Assembly (NCBI RefSeq): GCF_904842695.1
Contig: NZ_CAJGWQ010000003.1
Location: 62,001-126,000 of the forward strand
DNA: 64,000 nt
Direction of reading: 5' to 3'
Origin: Gulosibacter hominis
GTDB taxonomy: Bacteria > Actinomycetota > Actinomycetes > Actinomycetales > Microbacteriaceae
Below, piece after piece: positions 42,577-51,398 of this stretch; position 1 is the first letter of the stretch; every line of letters starts with the position of its first letter. A model generated the notes under the pieces. It had not been told where the DNA came from, did not search any database, and saw nothing but the letters and a program-made list of their open reading frames with translations. The translations under genes and the position numbers were made by a program.

Positions 42577-43166
42577 GGGTTAACCTCGCCGAGTTGCTCT
42601 TGGCGCTCCACTTTGAGCGCATCGATCGGGCCCTTCACGATAACGACGATCGGCCAACGGTCACCCTCAGAGCGATCTCGAATGTGTTCGTGCTCGGCAT
42701 TAGAAATGGTGACCTCGCCGTCGACCTGGCAAGCAATGAACTGCAATCGCACCGAGTCCGGGCTGATTGCGGAGTTGGTCAGCTCTATGTTCTCGAGCTT
42801 GTACTCGCCCTCAACCTTCCAAGGCCCTTCTTCGGCTGCTGTCTTGGCGAACCACTCGACGGCATCGTCCATTGAGGGTTGCACGTAGTCGTGCAGGGCG
42901 CTTGCATCAAGCTCGTGGGCGAGCACTCGCAGCGCCGCTTCCTGGTAGTTCTGATACGCCTCAACCGCCAGGTCGAGGTACTGGTCCTCGTATTCTGGCG
43001 GCACGGTGCCCTCGGGAAGCGAGGGCAGGGGCGGCTCAGCCGCCGCGGTCTCGGTTGCCGTCATCAGCGTTGGGCGAGCGGTTTCACTCGCGCCAGAAGC
43101 CGCGCATCCCGCCAACACCACGACCATGAGGGCCGTCACCACCAGCCCGCTGAACTGCCTGTGCAT
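42564..43166 (-). CDS. secreted lipoprotein of unknown function
   Basis: A 200-residue lipoprotein. AGGAG five bases upstream fixes the start at ATG 43166. A hydrophobic signal ends in the lipobox LAGC (lipidated Cys at about residue 20), followed by a Thr/Ala/Pro-rich linker. The helical-beta domain (about 55-200) contains LDLAVEAYQNYQEAALRVLAHE and IVVIVKGPIDALKVERQEQL. No named family was recognised. The overlap with the PKD gene suggests that the two exported proteins are made together and may interact. Confidence 0.7.
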   Translation of the reverse strand: MHRQFSGLVVTALMVVVLAGCAASGASETARPTLMTATETAAAEPPLPSLPEGTVPPEYEDQYLDLAVEAYQNYQEAALRVLAHELDASALHDYVQPSMDDAVEWFAKTAAEEGPWKVEGEYKLENIELTNSAISPDSVRLQFIACQVDGEVTISNAEHEHIRDRSEGDRWPIVVIVKGPIDALKVERQEQLGEVNPCDS

Positions 43167-43257
43167 CCCGTCTCCTCGCAACTAGAGCCGTCAATCAGGC
43201 GCTCAGCCTAAACAACCCCGGTAATCCCCGCTCGAGTTATCCACAGCAGGCAGCAGC

Positions 43258-43782
43258 TCAGCGAATCAACCGCGGCCGATCATCCCGACTGCCCGAAGGC
43301 ATCACATCCGGATACCCCGACTCGCGCAGCGTCCGCAACATAAACCCGCTCGGATCCGGCGACGGCCGCCGCACCGCATCCGTCAAAATGTCAAAATCGC
43401 GCGCCGAAATCTCCACCCAACCCGGCCGCAACCGCTCACCCCAAAACCGGTCATCGCGCGTCAACTCGAGCATGTCGCGCAGCGGGCGAATCGAACTCAC
43501 CCGCGCATCCGGCAACCAATCAACATCGTGACGCCACGGCGACCGCGCCGCATTACCCCACTGGCGCGGCTCCTCGCTCACAACCCGACCCGACGCCACC
43601 GCCGCCCGCAGCGGCTCACCATCGGGGTTCGAAACCCGGGGGCTATACAGAATGACACCGTCCGAGACGCGCATCTGATCGAGTGGCGACCGTGCACCCC
43701 ACGGCACCTGCACGCATCCCGCCGCCACCAGCTCACGGGCACGATCAAGTGGCTGCACCACGAGCCAATAGCGAATGGCCAA
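43258..43782 (-). CDS. EVE domain protein (UPF0310 type)
   Basis: A 174-residue protein with the EVE/PUA-like fold, which binds modified bases or RNA. The N-terminal IRYWLVVQPLDRARELVAAGCVQVPWG, the RVSDGVILYSPR strand-loop and RDFDILTDAV near the C-terminus are typical of this group. The apparent start is TTG at 43782, three bases after the stop of the ornithine cyclodeaminase-like gene, so translation is probably coupled. No restriction or methylation gene adjoins it, so its substrate is unclear. Confidence 0.75.
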   Translation of the reverse strand: MAIRYWLVVQPLDRARELVAAGCVQVPWGARSPLDQMRVSDGVILYSPRVSNPDGEPLRAAVASGRVVSEEPRQWGNAARSPWRHDVDWLPDARVSSIRPLRDMLELTRDDRFWGERLRPGWVEISARDFDILTDAVRRPSPDPSGFMLRTLRESGYPDVMPSGSRDDRPRLIR

Positions 43783-43785
43783 TGA

Positions 43786-44742
43786 CTATCGACGCCCCTG
43801 CGGCACGCGCCGATACACCTCACCAGCCACCGCCAGGTCTTGCCACGACATGCCAACCGACTTGTACACGATCGGCTTATCGCGGCGCACCAGCCGCGGA
43901 TCACGCACAAAATCATGCAGCTCAATCAGTTCGTCATCGCTGATCGCGCCCTCGGCCGCAGCCATCGCCACATCGCCCGCCTCGCGCATCGCCGTGGCGC
44001 GGTCTTCGACAATCACATACGAGCGGCCCAGCAGCTCAGCCTCAAGCTCGCGGCGATCATTGTTGTGCGACCCGATCGCCATCACCAGCGTGCCCGGCTT
44101 CACCAGCGACGAATCAAAAAGCGGCTCACCAGCCCCGGTGACGGTGATAATCACATCGGCCTGCGGGATTGTCGACTCGGGCGAGCGCGCCGCACCAATA
44201 CGCGCATCCCAGCCGTGCTCGGCGGCATTCGCGGCAAACATCTCGGCTTTCACCTGGTTGCGGCCGGTGATAACCACCTCGCTCAGCGACGGCCGCACCT
44301 CTTTCAACGCGAGCAGATGCGCGCGAGCCTGAGCCCCATAACCAAACAGCATCACCGTGCGCGCATCCTGCGGCAGCAGCGCATCGGCAACCACCATCGA
44401 CATCGCCGCCGTGCGCAGCTCGGTGAGTTCACTGCCGTCAATAATCGCGCGCGGCGTGGTGGTGTCAGAATCCATCAGCAGGTACACGCCCTGCACGCGG
44501 TCGATGCTGCGGCGGTAGTTCAGCGGGTTCACCGAAATAAGCTTCGTGCCCACCCAGTCGCGCGATTGCGACGGCATGAACAGCAGCTGTTTCCGGTCGG
44601 CCAGCTCGAGAATCTGGCGCGGAAAATCGGTAGCCGGATCAACATCTTCAAGCAGTGCATTACGCAGCGCAGTCATCGCGTGGCGGTAGGTAACGTGTTT
44701 GCGGATATCGCTGTCGGTGATGTGTGGGATGTGAATGGTCAT
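43786..44742 (-). CDS. ornithine cyclodeaminase / mu-crystallin family protein
   Basis: A 318-residue NAD(P)-dependent enzyme of the family that includes ornithine cyclodeaminase, ketimine reductase and alanine dehydrogenase relatives. FGYGAQARAHLLALKEV (about residues 130-146) is the dinucleotide-binding loop. LISVNPLN (about 68-75) and DGSELTELRTAAMSMV (about 98-113) form the substrate pocket. GAGGGG precedes the ATG. The exact reaction cannot be told from sequence. Downstream it is tied to the EVE gene. Confidence 0.85.
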   Translation of the reverse strand: MTIHIPHITDSDIRKHVTYRHAMTALRNALLEDVDPATDFPRQILELADRKQLLFMPSQSRDWVGTKLISVNPLNYRRSIDRVQGVYLLMDSDTTTPRAIIDGSELTELRTAAMSMVVADALLPQDARTVMLFGYGAQARAHLLALKEVRPSLSEVVITGRNQVKAEMFAANAAEHGWDARIGAARSPESTIPQADVIITVTGAGEPLFDSSLVKPGTLVMAIGSHNNDRRELEAELLGRSYVIVEDRATAMREAGDVAMAAAEGAISDDELIELHDFVRDPRLVRRDKPIVYKSVGMSWQDLAVAGEVYRRVPQGRR

Positions 44743-44902
44743 GCGTGCCCCTCGCAGACAGATTCGGTGCCGCGGCTCAGCGGCTGGTTACTCCATTGGT
44801 GTGCGTCACACTGCGCGTACTCTCACAATACCGCCGGTCATGTCGTAAATCGCGGCGGATGCGAGTGTTGAGCTGGTTGCGGTCGGATGCGTTTCGTGAA
44901 CG

Positions 44903-45949
44903 CTAGCATCCGCCCCCGACAATCTCAGCAATATCCGTGACCAATTCATCCACGGCCGCATCGGTGGTGTCCCACGCGGTCATGAGTCGCACCGTTCCGG
45001 GTGCATCCTCGGCCGGCCAGTCATAGAATCGCCAGCCGCGCTCGCGCACCGCATCCGCAACCCCGGCGGGGAGCGTCGCAAACACCGCATTCGCTTCGGT
45101 TTCGGCATAGAGGCTCACCCCGGGCACCTCGCGCAGTGCCGCAGCAAGCCGCGCCGCCTGAGCGTTGGCGTTCCCCGCCAGTTCGCGCCACAGCTCACCG
45201 CCATACAGTGCCAGCAGCTGCGCCGACAAAAACCGCTGCTTCGATGCCAATTGCAAATCAATTTTTCGCAGCCGGTCGATACCGCGCACCGCCTCAGGAT
45301 TGCGCACCACGATCATCTCGGCCCCGAGTGCCCCGAGTTTTGTGGCACCGAGCGAAATCACATCCACATCCGCGGTGATGGTGGCCAAATCGGTGCCGAG
45401 GGCCACCGCCGCATTCGCCAGCCGCGAACCATCACAGTGCACGAGCAGTCCGTGCCGGTGTGCGGTGCTCGTGATCTCGGCCACCTGCTCGAGCGAGTGC
45501 ACGGTGCCAAACTCGGTCGAGTTTGAAAACGACGCCGCGAGCGGCTCGGCCGAGTGTGGCACCATCACATCCGCCAGCGCCGGCGCAATCTGGGCGGGGT
45601 CAAACCGGCCATCGGCCGAACGCTGCGGCAGCAGCTTGATGCCCGCAATCCGCTCGGGCGCAGCGTTTTCATCAGTATTTACGTGCGCGGATGCGGTGAT
45701 CAGTGCCGCACCCCAGCGCGGCAGCATCGCCTGTAGCGACACCACGTTGGCGCCGGTGCCATTAAACACCGGATAAATCTCGGTTTCGGGTCCGAAAATT
45801 TCACGCATCCGGGCTGCAAGTTCGGCGGTGATCGGGTCGTCACCGTAGCCGGGAACATGGCCGGAATTGGCGCGCACGATCGCATCAATTACCGCGGGAT
45901 GCGCGCCAGCATAATTATCGGAACCAAAATGGATGGACTTCGTTGGCAT
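44903..45949 (-). CDS. ltaE: low-specificity L-threonine aldolase
   Basis: A 348-residue PLP enzyme cleaving threonine to glycine and acetaldehyde. It has FGSDNYAGAHPAVIDAI at the N-terminus, FNGTGANVVSLQ (about residues 60-71), LVHCDGSRLANA (about 165) and the PLP lysine in SLGATKLGALGAE (about 195). ATG 45949 is taken as the start because TATCGT lies 7 nt upstream without a Shine-Dalgarno sequence (probably leaderless). A 17-bp direct repeat (AACGATCAGGATGCGGC-like) occurs just upstream. Confidence 0.88.
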   Translation of the reverse strand: MPTKSIHFGSDNYAGAHPAVIDAIVRANSGHVPGYGDDPITAELAARMREIFGPETEIYPVFNGTGANVVSLQAMLPRWGAALITASAHVNTDENAAPERIAGIKLLPQRSADGRFDPAQIAPALADVMVPHSAEPLAASFSNSTEFGTVHSLEQVAEITSTAHRHGLLVHCDGSRLANAAVALGTDLATITADVDVISLGATKLGALGAEMIVVRNPEAVRGIDRLRKIDLQLASKQRFLSAQLLALYGGELWRELAGNANAQAARLAAALREVPGVSLYAETEANAVFATLPAGVADAVRERGWRFYDWPAEDAPGTVRLMTAWDTTDAAVDELVTDIAEIVGGGC

Positions 45950-46009
45950 GGCAACAACGATAGGGGTGCCCGACTGCAAAACGATCAGGATGCGGCGGCT
46001 ACTGAACGA

Positions 46010-46492
46010 TCAGGATGCGGGCCGGTCGGCCGCCCGCTCGGCTTCGGTGCGCTCGCGCCAGCGGATGAGATTGCGGCGATCAAAACGGCGCGAACACTTC
46101 CCGCACGACACCGGTTTGGTTGGCCGTCGGAACCGCACAATTTCGTGTCCGGCGGGGCAGATTCCCACCCAGCGCGCGTACTCGCGAGCCACCTCGCCGT
46201 CGTGCGTGCGGCCGCCGGTGTAGCCGAGCTGGCGGGCGATGCGCAGCCATGCATCCCCGTGCCCGGCCGCGGGGCCGGCCAGCGCGTGCGCGATTTCGTG
46301 CAGGAGGGTTTGCTCGTTCTCGGCATCCGAGTGACGCGCGGCCAAATAGCGCGATAGCGAGATTTGTTGGCGCGTGAAATCACACTTACCGGCCCGCAAT
46401 TTGGCCGTGTCGTAGCTGAATGACCAGCTCGGGCCCAGATGCTGCGCGAGTAGCCGTTCGGCCCGCTCGCGCAGCTCGTGAAGATCGCTCAA
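46010..46492 (-). CDS. SprT-like zinc metalloprotein
   Basis: A 160-residue SprT-like domain protein. The zincin motif HEIAHA (residues 65-70) and a following GDAWLRIARQLG match the SprT/Spartan group. A C-terminal zinc ribbon follows (C112 with His, then C130xxC133, FDRRNLIRW). Relatives digest proteins cross-linked to DNA; bacterial SprT functions are little known. The start appears to be TTG at 46492, 7 nt after the stop of the TPR gene, so coupled translation is likely. Confidence 0.8.
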   Translation of the reverse strand: MSDLHELRERAERLLAQHLGPSWSFSYDTAKLRAGKCDFTRQQISLSRYLAARHSDAENEQTLLHEIAHALAGPAAGHGDAWLRIARQLGYTGGRTHDGEVAREYARWVGICPAGHEIVRFRRPTKPVSCGKCSRRFDRRNLIRWRERTEAERAADRPAS

Positions 46493-46499
46493 TTCGCGG

Positions 46500-47072
46500 C
46501 TACGAGTCGACCGAGTGAACCGGCAGCGTCTCGTCGGGGGCTGAGTCGCCCTCGATTTTGGCGCGGGTCACACGGATCGCGAATTTGGTCGAATTGAGCT
46601 GATCGGCCGGCGCACTGTGTGCCTCGCGGTATTTCAGCGCCGACTCAAAATCTGCCAGCGCCTCGTCGTAGCGTTCGAGATCGAACAGCACCTTGCCGCG
46701 GTGCTGCAGCGCGAACCCGGCCAGCGCTGCCCACTCGTGCGCGATCGCTTCTTCGGCGCAGTTGGTCAGCTCGTTCAACGCCGGGTCGAGATTGCCGCGG
46801 AACTGCTCAACCTGCGCGCGGCGGATGCGTGCGGCAAGCGAGTCTTCACGTGAGCCGGTGAAACGAGACAGGCGGCAGGCGGCCTGCGCCTTTTCGAAAG
46901 CCTCGTCGTAGCGGCCCAGCATGCGCAGCAACGCGATCTGCTCGTTGACGGCCGAGAGTGACCGGAATTGCTCGATCTCCTCGAGGCGCGCGGCCACCGC
47001 ATCCGGGTCGATGCGTTCGCGGAGCGTCTCGGGGTCGTAACCAAGAATCATTGGAGCTGGAGCGTCAGACAC
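46500..47072 (-). CDS. tetratricopeptide-repeat protein
   Basis: A 190-residue soluble, helical protein. Repeat-like helices include AVNEQIALLRMLGRYDEAFEKAQAA and FALQHRGKVLFDLERYDEALADFESAL, the latter being a clear TPR signature. The GTG start at 47072 has TACTCT six bases upstream and no ribosome site, so it is probably leaderless; the same frame is open far upstream, but there it overlaps the next gene. It probably acts as a protein-binding scaffold. Its partner is unknown. Confidence 0.75.
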   Translation of the reverse strand: MSDAPAPMILGYDPETLRERIDPDAVAARLEEIEQFRSLSAVNEQIALLRMLGRYDEAFEKAQAACRLSRFTGSREDSLAARIRRAQVEQFRGNLDPALNELTNCAEEAIAHEWAALAGFALQHRGKVLFDLERYDEALADFESALKYREAHSAPADQLNSTKFAIRVTRAKIEGDSAPDETLPVHSVDS

Positions 47073-47196
47073 GCCATGAGAGTACCGATACTTCCTGAGG
47101 CGGGCGGGTTTCGGTGTCGGCGTGCCCGGGATGTGCATCAAGATCGGATGCAATTGGCTGCGGCTGATCTTGCCAGCGCGGTCGAGCGCGGCGCGC

Positions 47197-48057
47197 TCAG
47201 CGGATAAAAACCGAGGCGTCTGGTGAGGGTGAGCCAACCGCATCCGCATCGCTGAACGGTGTGGCCCCGCGCATCCAGGCCACCGCTTCGGAATCGGTGA
47301 CCACCGCGCCCGGTGGGAAGCCATTGCCCACTCGACGCGCCAGGCCATCCCACTCGCGGGCCTCGCGGCCGGCGGCCACCACGATATTGCCGAAGCGGCG
47401 TCCCTTGAGCACCGCGGGCTCGGCAATCAGGGTCACCGGGCCCACCGCTTCGCGGATCGTGGCCACCTCGCGGCGAGCAAAATTGAGTCCGGCCCCGTCG
47501 GCGACATTGGCGAGCACAATTCCCGCGGGTGAGAGGCGGCTTGCAACTTCGTCAAAAAATTCGGCGCTCGTGAGGTGCGGGGGAGTGTGATCGCCGGCGA
47601 ACACGTCGACAATGAGCGCGTCGACGGTGCCGCGCAGCCCCTCCGGCAGTCGGGCGAGCTGTTCGCGGGCATCCCCGTAGCGGACGCGGATGGAAGCGTG
47701 CGCGGGCAGCGGCGCGACGCGGCGCACAAAATCGATGAGCTCGCGGTCGATTTCGATGACCTGCTGGCGCGAGCCGGGGCGAGTGGCCTCGACATAGCGG
47801 GGGAGAGTCATGGCTCCGGCGCCGAGATGCACCGCGGTGATGGCGCGCTTGGCAGCGAATGCCAGGTCGAGGGCATGCCCCATGTGGCGGATGTACCCGA
47901 ACTCGAGTCGGGTGGGGTCGAACAGGTCGATCTCGGATTGCGGGGTGCCGTCGATGTGCAGCTGCCAGCGATCACCCTCGCGTTCAAACCAGGCCTGCCG
48001 GCCCGAGGCGAGCGTTGTGGTGAGGTCGGAGCTGGGGTGGCGATTGCGGCGAGACAC
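47197..48057 (-). CDS. spermidine synthase-like methyltransferase-fold protein
   Basis: A 286-residue soluble protein with the spermidine synthase/Rossmann fold. It has FGYIRHMGHALDLAF (about residues 48-62), the nucleotide loop AVHLGAGAMTLPRYV (about 69-83), VIEIDRELIDFVRR and DALIVDVFAGDHTPPHL (about 135-150). It lacks the membrane part present in some actinobacterial relatives, and polyamine synthesis is not certain. GTG 48057 is preferred over the longer frame to 48201, because the latter runs through the palindromic element at 48089-48164. Confidence 0.78.
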   Translation of the reverse strand: MSRRNRHPSSDLTTTLASGRQAWFEREGDRWQLHIDGTPQSEIDLFDPTRLEFGYIRHMGHALDLAFAAKRAITAVHLGAGAMTLPRYVEATRPGSRQQVIEIDRELIDFVRRVAPLPAHASIRVRYGDAREQLARLPEGLRGTVDALIVDVFAGDHTPPHLTSAEFFDEVASRLSPAGIVLANVADGAGLNFARREVATIREAVGPVTLIAEPAVLKGRRFGNIVVAAGREAREWDGLARRVGNGFPPGAVVTDSEAVAWMRGATPFSDADAVGSPSPDASVFIR

Positions 48058-48088
48058 CCGTGCATTCTCGCAGTTCGGCGTCGGGTGC

Positions 48089-48164
48089 GTGAGGTTCTGG
48101 CCGGATTTCGCGTGTTCGTCGCGCTGTGAAGCATCCTGGATGCGAAATGTTCCGCTGAACTCAC
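48089..48164. repeat. 76-bp imperfect palindromic element, copy 2
   Basis: This has the same length as copy 1 (24082-24157), and its last 23 bases (48142-48164) are identical to bases 24135-24157. The left arm GTGAGGTTCTGGCCGGATTT (from 48089) is a diverged version of the arm in copy 1. It lies 32 nt upstream of the spermidine synthase-like gene and 48 nt before the furA promoter region. Confidence 0.65.
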
Positions 48165-48211
48165 GGGGTCGAGTGGAAAGTGCCGCGAAGCTGGGCATCA
48201 CCTGGGCATAC

Positions 48212-48242
48212 TTTTGAATAGATCAAAATAGCGCGGTAAAAT
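48212..48242 (+). promoter_or_regulatory. furA promoter with overlapping operator dyad, leaderless
   Basis: TTGAAT (48214-48219), a 17-nt spacer and TAAAAT (48237-48242) form a near-consensus promoter. The -10 ends 6 nt before the furA ATG, so the mRNA is leaderless. A perfect inverted repeat TTTTGA/TCAAAA (48212-48217 and 48223-48228, 5-nt gap) covers the -35, as expected for autorepression by a Fur/PerR protein. Confidence 0.65.
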
Positions 48243-48248
48243 AGTGGT

Positions 48249-48725
48249 ATGCAGCAAACAGCGCCGCACGTTCCGTATCCCGACCGCCTCCGCGCGGCTG
48301 GGCTGCGCGTGACGTCGCGGCGCGTGGCGATGCTGCACGACCTCGACGCGCACTCGCACAGCTCGGCTGAAGAGCTGTATCAGCGGGTGGCGGCGCAGGT
48401 GCCCCACCTCACCCGGCAGGCGGTTTACGTCAGTCTCAACGATTTTGTGTCGCACGGCCTGGTTCGCAGTATTGAGCTACCCGGTTCGCCGGCGCGCTAC
48501 GAAACCCGCACCGGTGACAACCACCACCACCTCGTGTGCAAACACTGTGGTGCGATCGTTGATGTCGACTGTGCCGCGGGAGACGCGCCCTGTCTCACCC
48601 CGAGCGATAGCGCCGGCTTTGAGGTTCACACCGCCGATGTCACCTACTTTGGGATCTGCCCGCAGTGTCGCGGTACTACCGCCGACGCTACGGACATGCC
48701 CGAATCTCCGGAAGTCCGAACGTAG
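48249..48725 (+). CDS. furA: Fur-family peroxide-type repressor
   Basis: A 158-residue regulator of the FurA/CatR/PerR group, which represses catalase until peroxide oxidises its metal site. The winged helix (about residues 10-80, [36 protein letters not shown]) is followed by [10 protein letters not shown] (about 96-105) and CPQC near 137. These provide the regulatory His/Asp site and the structural Cys4 zinc site. It is transcribed from its own promoter with an operator-like dyad, and the catalase gene follows after 77 nt, the classic furA-katA/katG arrangement. Confidence 0.88.
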   Translation: MQQTAPHVPYPDRLRAAGLRVTSRRVAMLHDLDAHSHSSAEELYQRVAAQVPHLTRQAVYVSLNDFVSHGLVRSIELPGSPARYETRTGDNHHHLVCKHCGAIVDVDCAAGDAPCLTPSDSAGFEVHTADVTYFGICPQCRGTTADATDMPESPEVRT

Positions 48726-48802
48726 CGGTTCACCGGTGGCCCGTCCCCATCCACCCAAATTTCCAATCCAGTATTCGTCCGCAAGTACAAAGGAGCACAA
48801 TC

Positions 48803-50275
48803 GTGACGCTTGACAGCAACATCGACCCCACGCTGCCCTCGACGCGCCAGAACGGCGCCCCGGCCGAGAGCGACCGCAACTCGCTGACCGTGGGCCCCAA
48901 CGGCCCCATCACCCTGCACGATGTGCAGCTGGTTGAAACCCTCGCCGCGTTCAACCGCGAGCGTGTGCCCGAGCGTAACCCGCACGCCAAGGGCTCGGGT
49001 GCCTTCGGCACCTGGGAGGTGCTCGAGGACGTTTCGCAGTACACCCGCGCAAAGGTGTTCCAGCCCGGCGCCAAGGCTCGTATGCTGGCCCGCTTCTCGA
49101 CCGTTGCCGGTGAGCAGGGTTCGCCCGACACCTGGCGTGACGTGCGCGGCTTCTCGCTGCGGTTCTACACCGAAGAGGGCAACCTCGACATCGTCGGTAA
49201 CAACACCCCGGTGTTCTTCCTGCGCGACCCGATGAAGTTCCCGCACTTCATCCGCTCGCAGAAGCGGCTGCCCGACTCGGGCCTGCGTGACAACACCATG
49301 CAGTTTGACTTCTGGACGCAGAACCCCGAAACCGCACACCAGGTGACCTACCTGATGGGTGACCGCGGCCTGCCCCGCACCTGGCGCCACATGCACGGCT
49401 TTTCGTCGCACACCTACTCGTGGATCAACGCCGAGGGTGAGCGCTTCTGGGTGAAGTACCACTTCCGCACCGATCAGGGCGAACAGAACATGACCAATGA
49501 GGAAGCCGAGAAGCTGGCAGGTTCGGATGCCGACTTCCACCGCCGCGACCTCTTCGACGCGATCGAGCGCGGCGAGTTCCCCTCGTGGACGCTCTACATG
49601 CAGGTGATGCCCTACGACGAGGCGAAAAACTACCGCTTCAACCCGTTCGACCTCACCAAGACCTGGTCGCACAAGGACTACCCGCTCATCAAGGTTGGTC
49701 GCTTCACGCTCAACGAAAACCCGGCCAACTTCTTCGCCGAGATCGAGCAGGCAGCCTTCTCGCCCGGTAACTACGTGCCCGGCACCGGCATCTCGCCCGA
49801 CAAGATGCTGATGGGCCGCATGTTTGCCTACCCCGACGCACACCGCGCCCGCATCGGCACCAACTTCAACCAGCTGCCGGTGAACCGCCCCGTGGTGAAG
49901 ACCAATAGCTACACCTTCGACGGCAATATGCGCTTCGACCACTCGGGTAACGCCCCGGTTTACGCGCCCAACTCGTTCGGTCGCCCGCACTCCGACGAAA
50001 CCGGCCCGGTTGAAAACTCGTGGGAGGCTGACGGCGAACTCGTGCGCAGCGCCTATGAGCTGCACCCCGAGGACGATGACTTCGGTCAGGCCGGTGACCT
50101 GGTGCGTCGCGTGTTTGACGACGCGCAGCGCGAGCGCTTCGTTGACACCGTGTCCGGTGCGCTGATGAGCGTGCAGGAGCCGGTGCTGTCGAACGCCTTC
50201 CAATACTGGAAGAACGTCGACGCCGAAACCGGCGCCAAGATCGAGGCCAAGGTGCGCCAGGAGCGCGGCCTCTAA
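48803..50275 (+). CDS. katA: monofunctional haem catalase
   Basis: Breaks down hydrogen peroxide. The 490-residue length is that of small-subunit (clade 3) catalases. Catalytic His and Asn lie in [13 protein letters not shown] (about residues 57-69) and [14 protein letters not shown] (about 133). The haem-ligand Tyr is in [14 protein letters not shown] (about 340). AGGAG (48791-48795) fixes GTG 48803 as the start; the in-frame upstream part overlaps furA. Peroxide-inducible expression through FurA is expected. A GC-rich hairpin follows. Confidence 0.95.
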   Translation: MTLDSNIDPTLPSTRQNGAPAESDRNSLTVGPNGPITLHDVQLVETLAAFNRERVPERNPHAKGSGAFGTWEVLEDVSQYTRAKVFQPGAKARMLARFSTVAGEQGSPDTWRDVRGFSLRFYTEEGNLDIVGNNTPVFFLRDPMKFPHFIRSQKRLPDSGLRDNTMQFDFWTQNPETAHQVTYLMGDRGLPRTWRHMHGFSSHTYSWINAEGERFWVKYHFRTDQGEQNMTNEEAEKLAGSDADFHRRDLFDAIERGEFPSWTLYMQVMPYDEAKNYRFNPFDLTKTWSHKDYPLIKVGRFTLNENPANFFAEIEQAAFSPGNYVPGTGISPDKMLMGRMFAYPDAHRARIGTNFNQLPVNRPVVKTNSYTFDGNMRFDHSGNAPVYAPNSFGRPHSDETGPVENSWEADGELVRSAYELHPEDDDFGQAGDLVRRVFDDAQRERFVDTVSGALMSVQEPVLSNAFQYWKNVDAETGAKIEAKVRQERGL

Positions 50276-50295
50276 AACAGTCAGTTATTCGCCCG

Positions 50296-50325
50296 CGGGG
50301 CTCGGCACCTACTTGCCGGGCCCCG
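50296..50325 (+). terminator. GC-rich hairpin after katA
   Basis: A stem of 12 pairs with one mismatch (50296-50307 with 50314-50325) lies 20 nt after the catalase stop. The T-tract is very short (TT), so termination may depend on Rho or on the stem alone. Confidence 0.55.
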
Positions 50326-50414
50326 TTCGGCGTATTGGGGATGCATCCGGTCACGCTCTTCAGCTGCGAGGAATACGATGAGGTCCCGTTTTATTCATAT
50401 TGAAAGGACCGCTG

Positions 50415-51398
50415 GTGAACCAAACCGCGTCAGCACCCACTCGAATCCGTGTCGCAATTGCCGGTTATGGCAACCTCGGCAAAAGCGCCGAGCAGCTGGT
50501 GAAGCGCCAGGCCGACATGGACTTGGTCGGGATCTTTTCGCGACGCGACAACCTGGACACCGACACCCGCGTGCTGCCGGCCGCCGACGCAGCTCGCTAC
50601 GCCGATGAGGTTGACGTGCTGCTGCTGTGCCTCGGCAGCGCAACCGATATTCCCGAGCAGGCTGCCGAATTTGCCGTGCACTTCAACACCGTCGACACCT
50701 ACGACAATCACGCGCTCATCCCCGAACACCGCGCCAAAATGGATGCGGCTGCGCGCGAGACGGCGCATCTCTCGTTGATTTCCACCGGCTGGGATCCGGG
50801 CCTGTTTTCGCTGAACCGAGTGATTGGCGCATCCCTTTTCCCCGAACCGCAGCAGGCTACCTTCTGGGGGCCGGGTGTTTCGCAGGGGCACTCGGATGCG
50901 ATTCGCCGCATCCCCGGCGTGATTCGCGGCGTGCAATACACCGTGCCGAACGAGGACGCGGTTGCCGCAGCGAAGACTGCCGGCGCCGAAATCCCCACGG
51001 GTAAGCAGGCGCACGCTCGCCACTGTGTTGTGGTGGCGGATGAAGCCGACCACGACCGCATCCGCGAAACGATCGTGAATATGCCCGACTATTTTGTGGG
51101 TTACGAAACCACGGTCGAATTTGTCAGCGAAGAAGAATTCGAGCGCGACCACACCGGGATGCCGCACGGCGGTCGCGTGATCACCAGCGGCGACCTGGCC
51201 GGCTCGCACTCGTCGGTTGAATTTGGGCTCGACCTCGGACGCAACCCCGATTTCACCGCCGCAATGCTCGTGGCGTCGGCCCGTGCGGCGGCGCGGATGC
51301 ATACCGCCGGTCGCGTGGGCGCGGTGACGGTGTTCGAGGTGCCGCCGTACCTCTATTCACCGCAGCCGCTTGACCAGCTGGTTGCCGGCTCGCTCTAG
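50415..51398 (+). CDS. ddh: meso-diaminopimelate D-dehydrogenase
   Basis: An NADPH-dependent enzyme that makes meso-diaminopimelate in one step from tetrahydrodipicolinate, bypassing the succinylase route of lysine and peptidoglycan synthesis. It has 327 residues, the normal length. The dinucleotide loop is VAIAGYGNLGKS (about 13-24). Further signatures are NTVDTYDNHALIP (about 88-100), ISTGWDPGLFSLNR (about 118-131) and FWGPGVSQGHSDAIRRI (about 148-164). AAAGGA six bases upstream fixes GTG 50415. The gene ends convergently with popT, overlapping by 4 nt. Confidence 0.92.
   Translation: MNQTASAPTRIRVAIAGYGNLGKSAEQLVKRQADMDLVGIFSRRDNLDTDTRVLPAADAARYADEVDVLLLCLGSATDIPEQAAEFAVHFNTVDTYDNHALIPEHRAKMDAAARETAHLSLISTGWDPGLFSLNRVIGASLFPEPQQATFWGPGVSQGHSDAIRRIPGVIRGVQYTVPNEDAVAAAKTAGAEIPTGKQAHARHCVVVADEADHDRIRETIVNMPDYFVGYETTVEFVSEEEFERDHTGMPHGGRVITSGDLAGSHSSVEFGLDLGRNPDFTAAMLVASARAAARMHTAGRVGAVTVFEVPPYLYSPQPLDQLVAGSL

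Noticed and set aside
43258-43782. EVE protein as part of a defence island
   Set aside because: No restriction, methylase or phage-defence gene adjoins it; the neighbours are metabolic.
45975-46020. Direct repeat AACGATCAGGATGCGG upstream of ltaE as a transposon footprint
   Set aside because: It is a short tandem duplication without inverted ends or a mobile gene, and it contains the generally over-represented GGATGC word.
48644-50203. A 519-codon frame antisense to katA
   Set aside because: It is a shadow of the highly biased catalase gene.
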